DNA from: Centrapalus pauciflorus
Lineage: Eukaryota > Streptophyta > Magnoliopsida > Asterales > Asteraceae
Reading direction: 5' to 3'
Assembly (NCBI GenBank): GCA_020465985.1
Contig: JAANYP010004671.1
Span: forward strand, 1-64,000
DNA: 64,000 nt
Under the pieces are notes generated by a model that saw only the letters and a program-made list of their open reading frames with translations, had not been told where the DNA came from and made no database searches. This document shows, in pieces, positions 33,971-44,489 of the stretch. Position numbers and translations under genes: made by a program. Within the stretch, counting starts at the first letter, position 1. The number at the start of each line of letters is the position of its first letter.

Positions 33971-34066
<96 letters not shown>

Positions 34067-34067
34067 T
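33971..34067. repeat. (AT)n(AC)n microsatellite
   Basis: About 80 bases of AT dinucleotides followed by a CA run, inside the G4 LTR just after its motif array. Confidence 0.97.
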
Positions 34068-35328
34068 CATATCGGTTGGATTTTATTAGTGAAAACAAAT
34101 GGAACCGGTCGGACTCTCTTTAATTGGATATATTATGGACATTTTGGCAGTCTCAAATATTGGAGATTATAAGTATAAACTTCGGATATAATTTTGACGG
34201 GTTAACACGATAATTTGTGAAACTTGATGGAACTTATTATTAAACCAGAGATTGATGATATTAATAAAGGAGTAAATGAGAATGATAAAACCATCAAGTA
34301 AGAGGATTTAAATATGAGTTTCGGATGACGGTTCCGACTGTTGTAACACTTTTAATTGTACAACTTGATGTACTTTTTGTTGAGGAACATGTTTATGATA
34401 TGTTTTACTTATGGAATGTAAACAGGTCCCTTGTGGTGTTGTTTAACCCACAGTGGGGTACTTTGTGATCCGGTTGAAAGCCCGAGGAGATATAAGATAA
34501 CTTAAAGTTTAAAAACGCACCCACTGTGAGTACCTTTGATTTTAGCATGTCTGCATTTGCTTTATGTTTGCTATGCCTACTGAGGCATGTTGTTTCATTT
34601 TCGTTTGGCACTCTACTAACTTGCGTATATATATTGATGCACATTCATACTTGTTGCATGTCCTTTCTTTTGTTGTGCATTCTGTTGATGGACCTGTGTG
34701 GTCGCATCTGTACTCTGATGTTACTGTGCTATATGAGCCAAGAGTTTGACACCTCTATGGTCAGGATAGACAGTATGACATCCCCGATGGTATGTTTGCC
34801 TCAGTATGGTGGGTTTCTTAATGCCGAGTGTTAGCTCGAAGGGGCTGCGGGCTCGGGGTTGCGTACTTTGAGTACGTGTGGAGTATACGGTATGTGTTAC
34901 CGCGGTTACTCTGGGTGGCATCATAAAGATTTGTAGAATGTGTAAAATCATATGGTATTCACTAAGCAATTCGCTTACCCCTCAGTTGTTGATTTTTTTT
35001 ACAGGAAAAGGGAAATCTGCGGCGGGACCATCTAGCTAGGACGTCTGTTGATGTATTTGAAGATTTCTACTGTCTAACTTGATATTTGGTTTATGAAAAT
35101 ACTGTTGTAATAAATTTGGGGATGATGTAATACTTTTGAGCTTCTAGACTTAGACGTGTAACCTATGTAGCACCGTAGGGTGTTGGACACAAATTTGTAT
35201 TACTTTATTTTGTATTTTATGCTTCCGCACTGTAATTTAAGCTATCAGATCATTATGAAATTATGTGTTGGTGATTAATCCTGGGTGTGTTGTAATGGTG
35301 GTTAATGTGGCAAGGGTGTCACAGCGAA

Positions 35329-35340
35329 TGGTATCAGAGC
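35329..35340 (+). other. G4 primer-binding site
   Basis: TGGTATCAGAGC, five bases after the LTR end. Confidence 0.95.
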
Positions 35341-35542
35341 AGTAGTTTGAGATTCAAGTGTCCGTGAGGTCTTGATCTCAAACATTAAGTGATGATATGT
35401 AGTGAATTTAGGAAATGATCTGAACTAAGATAGGCTATGATCTAGTATTCATAAGAGATTGACTATCATACGGGACAGTTAGGTGGTGTCTTTAAATAAA
35501 TGACATGTTACTAAACAAGTTATATATTTTGTATTTCAGAAC

Positions 35543-36670
35543 ATGTCTGGAGGAGGAATGACACCAGAAGAGACGAGAGAAATGATGCTAGCCATGATGC
35601 CTGAGCAAAATCGGATGATACAAGACCAGTTTCGGGCTCGAGATGAGGCCGAAGCTAAACGAAGAGAAGATAAGAGGAAGAATAAGGAAAGAGAGAGAAA
35701 CAATGACGAACAAGATGACAATACTGGGTCATCTAATAAGCCCAGAAGTTGTCGGTTTAAGGATTTTAAGGGGAATGGAGCAGTCGAGTTTAATGGACTG
35801 GGTGATGCTGTTGCTGCCTTGGAATGGATAACAGCCACAGAACGGACATTCCGAATCAGCGATTGTGCTGAGAAGGATATGGTCCGGTTCGCTACCGCAA
35901 TGTTCACCAAAGACGCAGTCATGTGGTGGAATTCTATGGTTAATGCCTTAACAATGGAGAAGGTTTCTAGAATGACATGGGCTGAGTTTACTGAAATTTT
36001 CACTCAACAATACTGCCCCGCCGATGAACGCCGAAGACTAGAAGCTAAGTTCATGACACTAATTCAGGGGACTAGGTCTGTGTCCCAATATGCAGTAGAG
36101 TTCACGAGGTTAAGTCTATTTGCACCTCATCAGGTTGATACAGAAGAGAGAAAAGTTACCCGATTTGAGGTTGGTCTTGATTTGGAAATCCGAAGGGTGA
36201 TGAGCAACGTATGTTACCCCACGTTTGCTAATCTGCTGGAAGCTGCCAGAAATGTGGAACAGATCCTGAGTATGTCAGGATATGTAATGGGGTCTGCTGC
36301 TGCTGCTTCAGCTAACCCAACTCAACCTTCACCACCGAAACGTCAACGCGACGGAGGCTACTCTGGTTCTTCACGATCATCACAGTATTCACCGCAACAA
36401 TCTTACCATCGATAGTCTGGGTCTTCTGGTAGTGCTCGTGCTTACTCCATCAACACTGAGCCGCAGTACTGTAAGAGATGCCATTTGGAACATTACGGCA
36501 AGTGCACCAATAGTCGTGCATGTTTCTGCTGTGGAGAATTGGGCCACTACCAGAATGAGTGCCCACGGAAATCGGATGCCTGCTATAAATGTGGTGTGTG
36601 GGGGCACTATAGTAGAAATTGTCAGAAGAACTCTCCAGCAGCTGCTGCTCCATCTTCGACTCGATCAATT
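35543..36670 (+). pseudogene. G4 gag with one in-frame stop
   Basis: Starts MSGGGMTPEETREMM, with an acceptor-like TATTTCAG ending three bases before the ATG. A charged N-terminus is followed by the gag domain (about residues 75-235; MWWNSMV, FTQQYCPADERRRLEAKF, FAPHQVDTEERKV), a basic linker and, after a TAG at 36413-36415, zinc knuckles in the same frame (CKRCHLEHYGKC, CFCCGELGHYQNEC, CYKCGVWGHYSRNC). The foreign segment begins soon after. Apart from the TAG the frame is clean, so decay is recent. Confidence 0.92.
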
Positions 36671-38669
36671 AGGAAAGGTGACGTGAAATAGCCTTAAGTT
36701 CATACCATCAAGAAACGTCTTCGCAACACAAAATAGATAGGAACGAGCATCCTTTGATTTTTATTGAATTATGAGACTACTTTGCTAGAAGCTTTCCACG
36801 AATTTGTCTTTTACGAGCTGGCCTTAAGTAGCTCAATTATTGTTGGTTTTTTCTATCTCTTCTTTTTCTTTTTCTTTTTTAATATATGCTCCAAACTCGA
36901 CTATTCTTCTCATAAATTCACGTTTCAACTTGAAATGGGGGCATGAACGTAGGTTAGGGTTAACTAAAGAAAAACGGATAAATATGGCTAAACAAAAAGA
37001 TGGCTATCATTAAAAAAAAAAGCTAAGGCTCAAAAGTGGCTAACTAATGGATATGTAGTTGTAAAGGAAAAAAGAAAAGGCTGATGTTTGGGTAATCCTA
37101 AAATGCCTCTATCACACGACTGCGTCATCTCAAAATTGTGTTTTCAAAAAGAATCTTTATGGCAAGTTCTAGAATAAAAATAACAAATGGCATGCACACA
37201 TAATCAATCGAAACATGAGCAATAAAATATTCATGAATGCTCGAAACGGCTCAAAACTCACGAAACGAAATGACATGTAGGGCTATAATGTGCAAAATCC
37301 AACTTTGGTCCAAACAACAAGATCATGTAGCAATATCAAGTTCATAAGAGAATTCAAACTAGAGGTCCTACTTTAAGCTTTCCATTTAACTCGTTAAAAC
37401 CAATTATGCAAATAGATCTAAAACCTATTCGAGAATTGAATTTTTAAAATTTTTGGCCAAATTGAACATATAATAAACATGTCCAGCAAAATTTCCTAAG
37501 GGGCAAGCAAAATCACATATTGGTTAGAGTTCTAACCCATATTCCCACACTTAAGTATTTCATTGTCCTCAATGAAACAAAATGGACAATATAATCGTGC
37601 AAGCATGTAAGTGAAAGGAAGGAAAAAGACTTCCTGAGTGCGTGAAAGAGTGAGCTCAAAGGATAGCCAACCAAAATTTTGCACGTGTGTAGAGTTGGAG
37701 CGAAGTGTGCAACCGACTCTGCGCAATGCAATAAATCCTTAGAGAAAGTGATTGCCAAAAATACAATAAAAACAACATAAATACAGCTAAACTAAACTAC
37801 AATGACAAGAAAAAGTAAATCGCTTGGGTTGCCTCCCAAGAAGCGCTTGTTTATAGGGTCCCTAGCTTGACCCTATCCCACTTGGCTTAACTTTTAAAGG
37901 GATGAAAAGGGTAAAAGGCATACCTTTGAGTTGAGTGCAAAATATAATTTTAAACGGTAAAGCTCTGCACTCCTTACCCTTACTACCTCCATCAGTGTGT
38001 AAATGCTTACGCTTCGGCGCTGGAGGGTTATGAAGTTCCTTTAGCAGTCGTGAGTCAAGACTCCTAGCATCACCAACCTGTGACTCCAACAGATCCATCA
38101 AAGAATTAATACATTCAAATACAGGCGATGGCGCCGCAACATCAACATATATAAATGAAAGTTCATCAAAAAGGTCAGAGTCAACTCCCTCATTGTATAT
38201 AAGTGGAGGCATATCAACACCATGTAGCCGAGCAAGCTCTTCCAAATCCCTTTCGGGATTGAAGTCGTCTTCAGTCTCATCATCGATAATCGGAGGTGGG
38301 ACGTGTGCAAGACTTTGTGGGCTTGTGATGTGCACCTTGTCCATTAATGTCTCTGAAGTTTTGATGATCGGAAGAGCATGTAAAGAAGTTTCATTATAGA
38401 CACACTCAACATCATCATCCGAATCATAAAAATCGGCGTCATGGATGCGGATGTGCTCTTCGTTTTCTTTGCTCTCCTCCGCCTTGCCTGAACTACTTTC
38501 AGATGGCTCTTCCGTACGCAATTCATCCAATTGACTCCTTTGTTTCATGAGGTTGTCAAGGATTTCTGAAACGCTTTGTTGGTAACGGAGGCTCGTCTGG
38601 CACTGATGAAATAGATCCTCCAAGCTTGACTCTATCTCGGGTTGATGTTGCGATGGAGTTTGGTAGGGA
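36671..38669 (-). mobile_element. Athila/Tat-like fragment inside G4 gag
   Basis: On the minus strand it holds a 253-codon acidic ORF (38623-37862), then a GGGAGGCAACCCAAGCG-type word (about 37822-37838) and a CATTGAGGACAATG...AAGTGTGGG word (about 37543-37573). I know these two words from the post-integrase region of Athila/Tat gypsy elements, so I read this as a piece of such an element. The ORF has D/E- and S-rich parts and no domain I recognise. The segment has no visible LTRs and is flanked by a 285-bp direct duplication of G4 gag. Confidence 0.65.
37862..38623 (-). CDS. Unidentified acidic ORF in Athila/Tat-like fragment
   Basis: 253 codons, starting MEDLFHQCQTSLRYQQ. It has a heptad-like N-terminus, serine/glutamate-rich and aspartate-rich stretches, and a basic KRKHLH motif near residue 205. 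The upstream end is close to the segment boundary, so the true N-terminus may be missing. Probably a fragment of a retrotransposon protein; no function assigned. Confidence 0.4.
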   Translation of the reverse strand: MEDLFHQCQTSLRYQQSVSEILDNLMKQRSQLDELRTEEPSESSSGKAEESKENEEHIRIHDADFYDSDDDVECVYNETSLHALPIIKTSETLMDKVHITSPQSLAHVPPPIIDDETEDDFNPERDLEELARLHGVDMPPLIYNEGVDSDLFDELSFIYVDVAAPSPVFECINSLMDLLESQVGDARSLDSRLLKELHNPPAPKRKHLHTDGGSKGKECRALPFKIIFCTQLKGMPFTLFIPLKVKPSGIGSS

Positions 38670-39082
38670 TATTCACCGCAACAATCTTACCATCGATAGT
38701 CTGGGTCTTCTGGTAGTGCTCGTGCTTACTCCATCAACACTGAGCCGCAGTACTGTAATAGATGCCATTTGGAACATTACGGCAAGTGCACCAATAGTCG
38801 TGCATGTTTCTGCTGTGGAGAATTGGGCCACTACCAGAATGAGTGCCCACGGAAATCGGATGCCTGCTATAAATGTGGTGTGTGGGGGCACTATAGTAGA
38901 AATTGTCAGAAGAACTCTCCAGCAGCTGCTGCTCCATCTTCGACTCGATCAATTGGAGGATCAAGTGGTGGTTCAGTCAACCGCCAGAACCAGCCACAAA
39001 GGGGACAGGCTAGTGCATTCCAGATTATCGCGGAGGAATCTAGGGAAAACCCGGAGGTGATTACGGGTACGTTTATAGTTGA
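38670..39082 (+). pseudogene. G4 gag, duplicated zinc-knuckle part and junction to protease
   Basis: 38670-38954 repeats 36386-36670 with one difference seen (AAG to AAT, Lys to Asn), including the TAG stop. The frame then continues as the real gag tail (GGSSGGSVNRQNQ) and the FQIIAEESRENPEVITGTFIV sequence expected just before protease, and is cut at 39083. Confidence 0.9.
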
Positions 39083-40345
39083 TGTGCCGCTAGCACACCT
39101 TGGTTTTAATATAAAATAAAGAACAGGATTAACTAAACTGGAACTAGCGGACAAATAGGCAAGTATTAGCTATCGTTTGCTAATATAGCTTAGGTAAGTC
39201 CGGGTTGTCGAACTCAGGGACAATTGGTGGATGATGATAGTGACCGTCAGTTAATGGTTAGTGATGATTATAAGTGGATAGTTTTGTAAAGTAAACTTAG
39301 ATTCAAGAACAAATAACACACTTCAACAATCAATATACTATTAGAAAAAGAAGTTTTGGAAAAATAATCTTGAAAAGGGTAATCATGTGGGAATGCGCCC
39401 CCTAAACATTGGATGACCAAACAATACAATCCATTGGAATAACTATCTTGGGAATATAAGAAGTAAAACCATAAAGATCACTCAAATATGAATCAACTCC
39501 TTAAAATATACAATTAACGATAAGTAAGCAAAGATCACTCAACTACCGACCTATCACAAATTGCAATGCAAGTAATGACAATAAAATTATAAAGATCACT
39601 CAACTATAATTTCATTATCCCACAATCAACAATAAAAATATAAAGATCACTCAAATATATTCTTATTACCGAAAATGCAATCTGAATACTTACATATAGT
39701 TTCTTGCTATGAAAGGTGTTTATCATCTCACAAATCAAAACACCGTCTAAATTGAGACTCACATCAACAATATAAACGATGTTATAACCTTAATCAAATA
39801 AATGCAAGTTTTACCCTTTTTACTCTTTCAAGCTTAAAAGACTCAATGAAACAAACACATTATTTCATTAAGAACAAATACTTGTTAAACCCAACTCACA
39901 TTGTGGAAAATCAAGTATTTATGGTAAACACAAGCAAATACATAATCAAAGCTATAAATCTTCTTTCAAAGCGAGAAACAACAATGATATTCATCCAACA
40001 AAAATAAAACAATCCAATGTTTAGGGTTTACATATCCACATGATTACAAAACGTGGAGAAATACAACTTGTTCATCATAAACATAGAAAGATTACACATA
40101 ACCAAACGAGTTAGAGATGTGAAAACTCCCCTATCGATGATTCCCGACGTTGTAGAGATGTTTCCCTTCAAGATTTCTTCCCAAAATGGCCCAAATGAGC
40201 TTCCTTCCTCTCCCGAAAGTGTATTTTTACGTATGTGAAGTGGAGAAGTCGTCCAAGAATGAAAAATGCAAAGATTCATGAGTTTTTATAGCCAGAGGAG
40301 GGCACGCCGTGCCTAAAAGTAAGGCACGCCGTGCCTATGTGTTGT
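39083..40345 (-). repeat. LTR-like sequence, minus strand
   Basis: Begins TGTGCC at the break in G4 and runs without ORFs to the S2 LTR. On the minus strand it has a TATAAAA box (40284-40290) followed by a leader-like stretch, and two GGCACGCCGTGCC words 11-45 bases upstream of that box. Several ATAAAGATCACTCAA words recur at 39475-39660. It may be the LTR of an Athila/Tat-like element; no partner copy is in the window. Confidence 0.45.
40284..40290 (-). promoter_or_regulatory. Candidate TATA box with paired palindromes
   Basis: TATAAAA on the minus strand. Two near-palindromic GGCACGCCGTGCC words at 40301-40313 and 40323-40335, exactly 22 bases apart, lie just upstream and could be paired protein-binding sites. 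Confidence 0.45.
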
Positions 40346-41387
40346 TGTAGGTCCCGAGAGGTTCCCAAAGTATATAGTTATAAGCTGTAGAGGGGGGGTG
40401 AATACAACAATTTAAAAACTACACACTCTTTTCTCAATGTTTGTATGTATTATCAACAATTTGTTAATTACAAACAAGCTTGAATGCGGAATAGTTCAAG
40501 CTGACTTAAGGGAACAGCTTATGTAAAACAGCTTAGACACACAGATGCTGGTTTACACAGAAGGCTTGCATGCATGAAAATCACACTTGCACGTTCACTC
40601 TTGGTTTCAGCACTTAGCTTTCTTCACACTTCTTTCTGTCCTTAGAAGCTTCCTTTTATACTCACTCAGAGGATCTAAGAGAAACATCTTCATTGGACGG
40701 AATGAAAAAGGAGAAGTCTTGTTGAAAAGACAACATAACCTTTTCTGCACTTTTCTGAAAAGCAGACTTGTCTTCACATGTGCAGAACTTTTGTCTTTTT
40801 ACTTTGTCTACTGTTGCATTGCCTTTAACTAATTTAGGAATGTCAACTTTGCGTCTTTCTTCCTTGTAAAGGCCTATTTTGATATAAGAAAAAGGTCTGT
40901 CACCCTTTTTCAAATAACCTTTTGTCTTCATGTTACAGAACAGCTTGGGCAGGCTGAGCAGTTCTGTTTTCCACTTTGTCTTCGACTTTGTAAACTGATC
41001 TTGTAGTCAAAAACAATACATGATGACTTGGAAACTTATTCCATAAAGTGTTTAGCCTGTTCACAAAGAACAGGTTCTGTTCACCAAAAGAACAGAACAC
41101 TTTTTAAAAATGCCCAAGCTGCTCAACAGTGGTAGAGCAGCGTAGACAGTTTTATTGTCCGCCTGTTCAAGCAGACAGAGCAGCTTGGACAACCTGTTCT
41201 TAGTTGCAACACATGCAACATATAGAATAGCTTTTTAGACTGATCATTGCAAATCATTTTCGGTTTCGAAAGGCATTATAACAGGCCTAAATTATCAAAA
41301 CCTTCAAATGCATCAACAGGTTTTGATTATAAATCTCCCCCTCAGATGTAGAACAGGGTTTGACTGAGGCCTTTTTTGTGCCTAACA
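40346..41387 (-). repeat. S2 3' LTR (SIRE-like)
   Basis: 1,042 bp, TGTTAGGCAC...GGGACCTACA on the minus strand; same family as 27762-28875 and 57345-58491. The polypurine tract AAATAGGGGGAGAT lies beside it at 41388-41401. Confidence 0.9.
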
Positions 41388-41737
41388 ATCTCCCCCTATT
41401 TGCAATAACCAGTCCAAGCTGGTCTTATCAAAAATCACTATATATTTTTACAGTACATTTTGCTGAATTGAAATTACAACATTACAGTAAAGTAAAAGAT
41501 CAGTTTATATATACACTGATTCTTGATTATACTAGAACAACACATGTTCTTACAAGAGTACAACTAATGTACTAATGTATTTTACAACAAATGTAAAAGC
41601 AAAAATTACAACTTATGTAATAATGTACAACTAATGTACAAGATGTTTTGACTGTTTGAGTTGGGAGCAGATAATGGCAAGCCTGTCCAACTGATGAACA
41701 TCTTCCATTCTTCACCTACCCAGACGATAGATGGACT

Positions 41738-42009
41738 TCATATCAATGGAGAAGGATCCTGAACCATCTTTTCCAGTTCTTCCCTTGTATCCTCAAGTTC
41801 CTCAATTTCACTTCTGATGATCATGAACTTGGGATCATTGAGCTCTCCTCTTTCATAGAAGCCTCTGAGCTGATCCCAGATGGCTGCTCTCCATTTGCTA
41901 GACTGCCAAAATGAAACTGCAAGTCTGAAGGCGGCAAGTTGTCTCAGATCAACTTTGTACAGCTCTGAGGCTCTTTGGAAGCACTTCTTCTGAGTTAGGG
42001 GATCTACAA
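41738..42009 (-). pseudogene. S2 3' ORF C-terminus, cut by assembly gap
   Basis: Open on the minus strand from the gap edge to a TGA at 41738-41740. The ending DLRQLAAFRLAVSFWQSSKW...GFYERGELNDPKF aligns closely with S1 at 27146-27430. There are no stops in the visible 90 codons, so this copy may be less decayed than S1; the rest is hidden in the gap. Confidence 0.75.
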
Positions 42010-42840
42010 NNNNNNNNNNNNNNNNNNNNNNNNNNNNNNNNNNNNNNNNNNNNNNNNNNNNNNNNNNNNNNNNNNNNNNNNNNNNNNNNNNNNNNNNNNN
42101 NNNNNNNNNNNNNNNNNNNNNNNNNNNNNNNNNNNNNNNNNNNNNNNNNNNNNNNNNNNNNNNNNNNNNNNNNNNNNNNNNNNNNNNNNNNNNNNNNNNN
42201 NNNNNNNNNNNNNNNNNNNNNNNNNNNNNNNNNNNNNNNNNNNNNNNNNNNNNNNNNNNNNNNNNNNNNNNNNNNNNNNNNNNNNNNNNNNNNNNNNNNN
42301 NNNNNNNNNNNNNNNNNNNNNNNNNNNNNNNNNNNNNNNNNNNNNNNNNNNNNNNNNNNNNNNNNNNNNNNNNNNNNNNNNNNNNNNNNNNNNNNNNNNN
42401 NNNNNNNNNNNNNNNNNNNNNNNNNNNNNNNNNNNNNNNNNNNNNNNNNNNNNNNNNNNNNNNNNNNNNNNNNNNNNNNNNNNNNNNNNNNNNNNNNNNN
42501 NNNNNNNNNNNNNNNNNNNNNNNNNNNNNNNNNNNNNNNNNNNNNNNNNNNNNNNNNNNNNNNNNNNNNNNNNNNNNNNNNNNNNNNNNNNNNNNNNNNN
42601 NNNNNNNNNNNNNNNNNNNNNNNNNNNNNNNNNNNNNNNNNNNNNNNNNNNNNNNNNNNNNNNNNNNNNNNNNNNNNNNNNNNNNNNNNNNNNNNNNNNN
42701 NNNNNNNNNNNNNNNNNNNNNNNNNNNNNNNNNNNNNNNNNNNNNNNNNNNNNNNNNNNNNNNNNNNNNNNNNNNNNNNNNNNNNNNNNNNNNNNNNNNN
42801 NNNNNNNNNNNNNNNNNNNNNNNNNNNNNNNNNNNNNNNN
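42010..42840. other. Assembly gap (831 N)
   Basis: Run of N. Frames drawn across it are meaningless. Confidence 1.
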
Positions 42841-42906
42841 AAAACCATAAAAACTCACTAAAAAGCCCGGGTCGAACTTAAACCGCCTATAGAGGGGGAG
42901 GGAGAT
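42841..42906 (+). other. Fragment ending in a polypurine-like tract beside C2
   Basis: 66 bases between the gap and the C2 5' LTR, ending TATAGAGGGGGAGGGAGAT. This looks like the polypurine tract that normally precedes a 3' LTR, yet here it precedes the LTR used as the C2 5' LTR. Confidence 0.5.
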
Positions 42907-43211
42907 TGTTGGAATATGTTTTAGTTGATGAAATATCAAAGTCTAGGGACTTAATATGTAATTTCCTTATAGTTTGTAAATGTGTATAAATAGTCATGTT
43001 GACTTTCAAAATAGGTAGATTTTGTCAGATCTGTCAGATATCATTTTGGTACGCATTTGATTTAGAGAAAGCTGCTCTGTACAAGAATATTCCAGAAATC
43101 ATTTTGTAATCATCAAGAGTATCAATCAAATCATTCGGTCAGTATTGATTACATTTATTGTTCTTATTAATTGCATATTGTTGATTGAATTCGTAGAAAC
43201 TATATTTCACA
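42907..43211 (+). repeat. C2 5' LTR
   Basis: 305 bp, TGTTGGAATATG...TTCACA, matching 56974-57276. Confidence 0.95.
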
Positions 43212-43213
43212 AT

Positions 43214-43226
43214 TGGTATTAGAGAC
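43214..43226 (+). other. C2 primer-binding site, variant
   Basis: TGGTATTAGAGAC differs from the usual TGGTATCAGAGC at one position plus an inserted A, so priming by initiator-methionine tRNA would be imperfect. Confidence 0.85.
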
Positions 43227-43644
43227 TTAGGAATGAATAATTCTGTTTGAGATTGAATCTGTTCTTCGTGTTCTTGAGCATTTTTCGGAAAAACCCTAAA
43301 ATCACTAGGGGTTTTGATTCTGTTGTTCATTTAAAGTGTAAATTGGATCGAAGGTTCAGGTTTCAAAGACGAATCAACTGAATACAAACTTGTTTTGATT
43401 TTCAAAACACAGAAAAAGATCTGAGCAATTTTCTGAAATTTTGAAAAGTTCAAAAACCGGTACTGTTTCATTGAAAAAGTCTGGTTTAGATCCATTTATG
43501 CATAAAAGTGCTTTACAAAAAGTGTTTGTATTCAAAAACCTTACCTTCGATTACAATTTGAATGAAATTGGGTAAAATTTGGATTTAATCTGAATTTAAG
43601 ACTTGAAAAACTGAAAATTCTAAGAAACTCGAATTATACACATC

Positions 43645-44310
43645 TTGTGTGTAAATCGAGTTGAATATAACAGTTAATCGAGTCGGGTATCTTAGTTAAT
43701 CGAGTCGGGAATCTTAGATAATCGAGTCGGTTAGCTTTGTCATTCGAGTTGGGTCTTACTATTACTCGAGTTGCCAAACTGTAATATTCGAGTTGACAAC
43801 TAGAATTTCAGAACAATTCGAGTTTTATATAAGACTAAATCGAGTTTTATACAAGACTCTTTCGAGTTTTTTATAAGACCAATTCGAGTTTTATATAAGA
43901 CTCATTCGAGTTTTATATAAGACAGCTTCGAGTTTTATATAAAGCCCATTCGTGTTTTATATAAGACTCATTCGAGTTTTATATAAGACCCATTCGAGAT
44001 TTATAAAAGACCCATTCAAGTTGTATTCACTCGAGTTTTGCAACAGACACATTCGAGTTTTCTATAACATTGATTCGAGTTTTACAGAACACTCATTCGA
44101 GTTTTGTATAACCTTCATTCGTGTTTAACAGAAGACTCATTCGAGAGTGAATTTCATATACTTGATTCGAGTTTGATCAAACACACATTCGAGTTTGTTC
44201 AAAGAATCAATCGAGTTTGATCAAAGATCCAATCGAGTTTCGGAAAAGACACAATCGAGTTTCACACAACATTCATTCAAGTTTCACTCATAACACAAGA
44301 ATCATTCAAG
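43645..44310 (+). repeat. C2 leader array of CATTCGAGTT
   Basis: About 30 units of (A/T)TCGAGT(T/C), all in the same orientation, 16-25 bases apart. The middle units share a TTTATATAAGAC spacer and the last ones a TTTGATCAAA spacer. The array is followed by a textbook branch-point word TACTAAC (44368-44374) and TTTCAG (44393-44398), 92 bases before the gag ATG. Confidence 0.92.
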
Positions 44311-44489
44311 TTTGTCACACACATTAATCCAAACACAATTCACTGTTTGATTCAAACTGCTTATTGCTACTAACAGGTCATTGTGTTGTAGATTTCAGTA
44401 CTAATCTGTATTTCAAGGTGTGATCAAATTTTTCAATCTCATTCGGAGTTCATTTGATCTTGGTTAAAGTTTCCCAACGAACAATCAAC

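Larger units (their letters stand above)
32661..35323 (+). repeat. G4 5' LTR
   Basis: 2,663 bp, TGTAACATCC...GTGTCACA. CT-rich likely transcript-start region at 33035-33085, donor-like TTTAAG|GTAAAT at 33210, motif array at 33428-33935, microsatellite, and a strong acceptor-like TTTTTTTACAG ending at 35004. Together these suggest a leader intron of about 1.8 kb inside the LTR. Confidence 0.88.
32661..39082 (+). mobile_element. G4: gypsy element, 5' part, interrupted
   Basis: LTR, primer-binding site, gag and the first codons leading to protease. The body is broken by a 2-kb foreign segment at 36671-38669 and ends where an LTR-like sequence begins at 39083. Gag is close to G3 in sequence. Confidence 0.9.

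Noticed and set aside
33863..34063. Minus-strand frame of Y/I repeats
   Set aside because: Microsatellite translation inside the G4 LTR.
41949..42939. Two minus-strand frames of about 300 codons across 42010-42840
   Set aside because: They consist almost wholly of N and exist only because the gap holds no stops.
43645..44310. CRISPR-like reading of the motif arrays (short repeats, variable spacers of fairly regular length)
   Set aside because: The motif is only about 9-10 bases, spacers are shorter than in CRISPR, units vary, and the setting is a plant retrotransposon.
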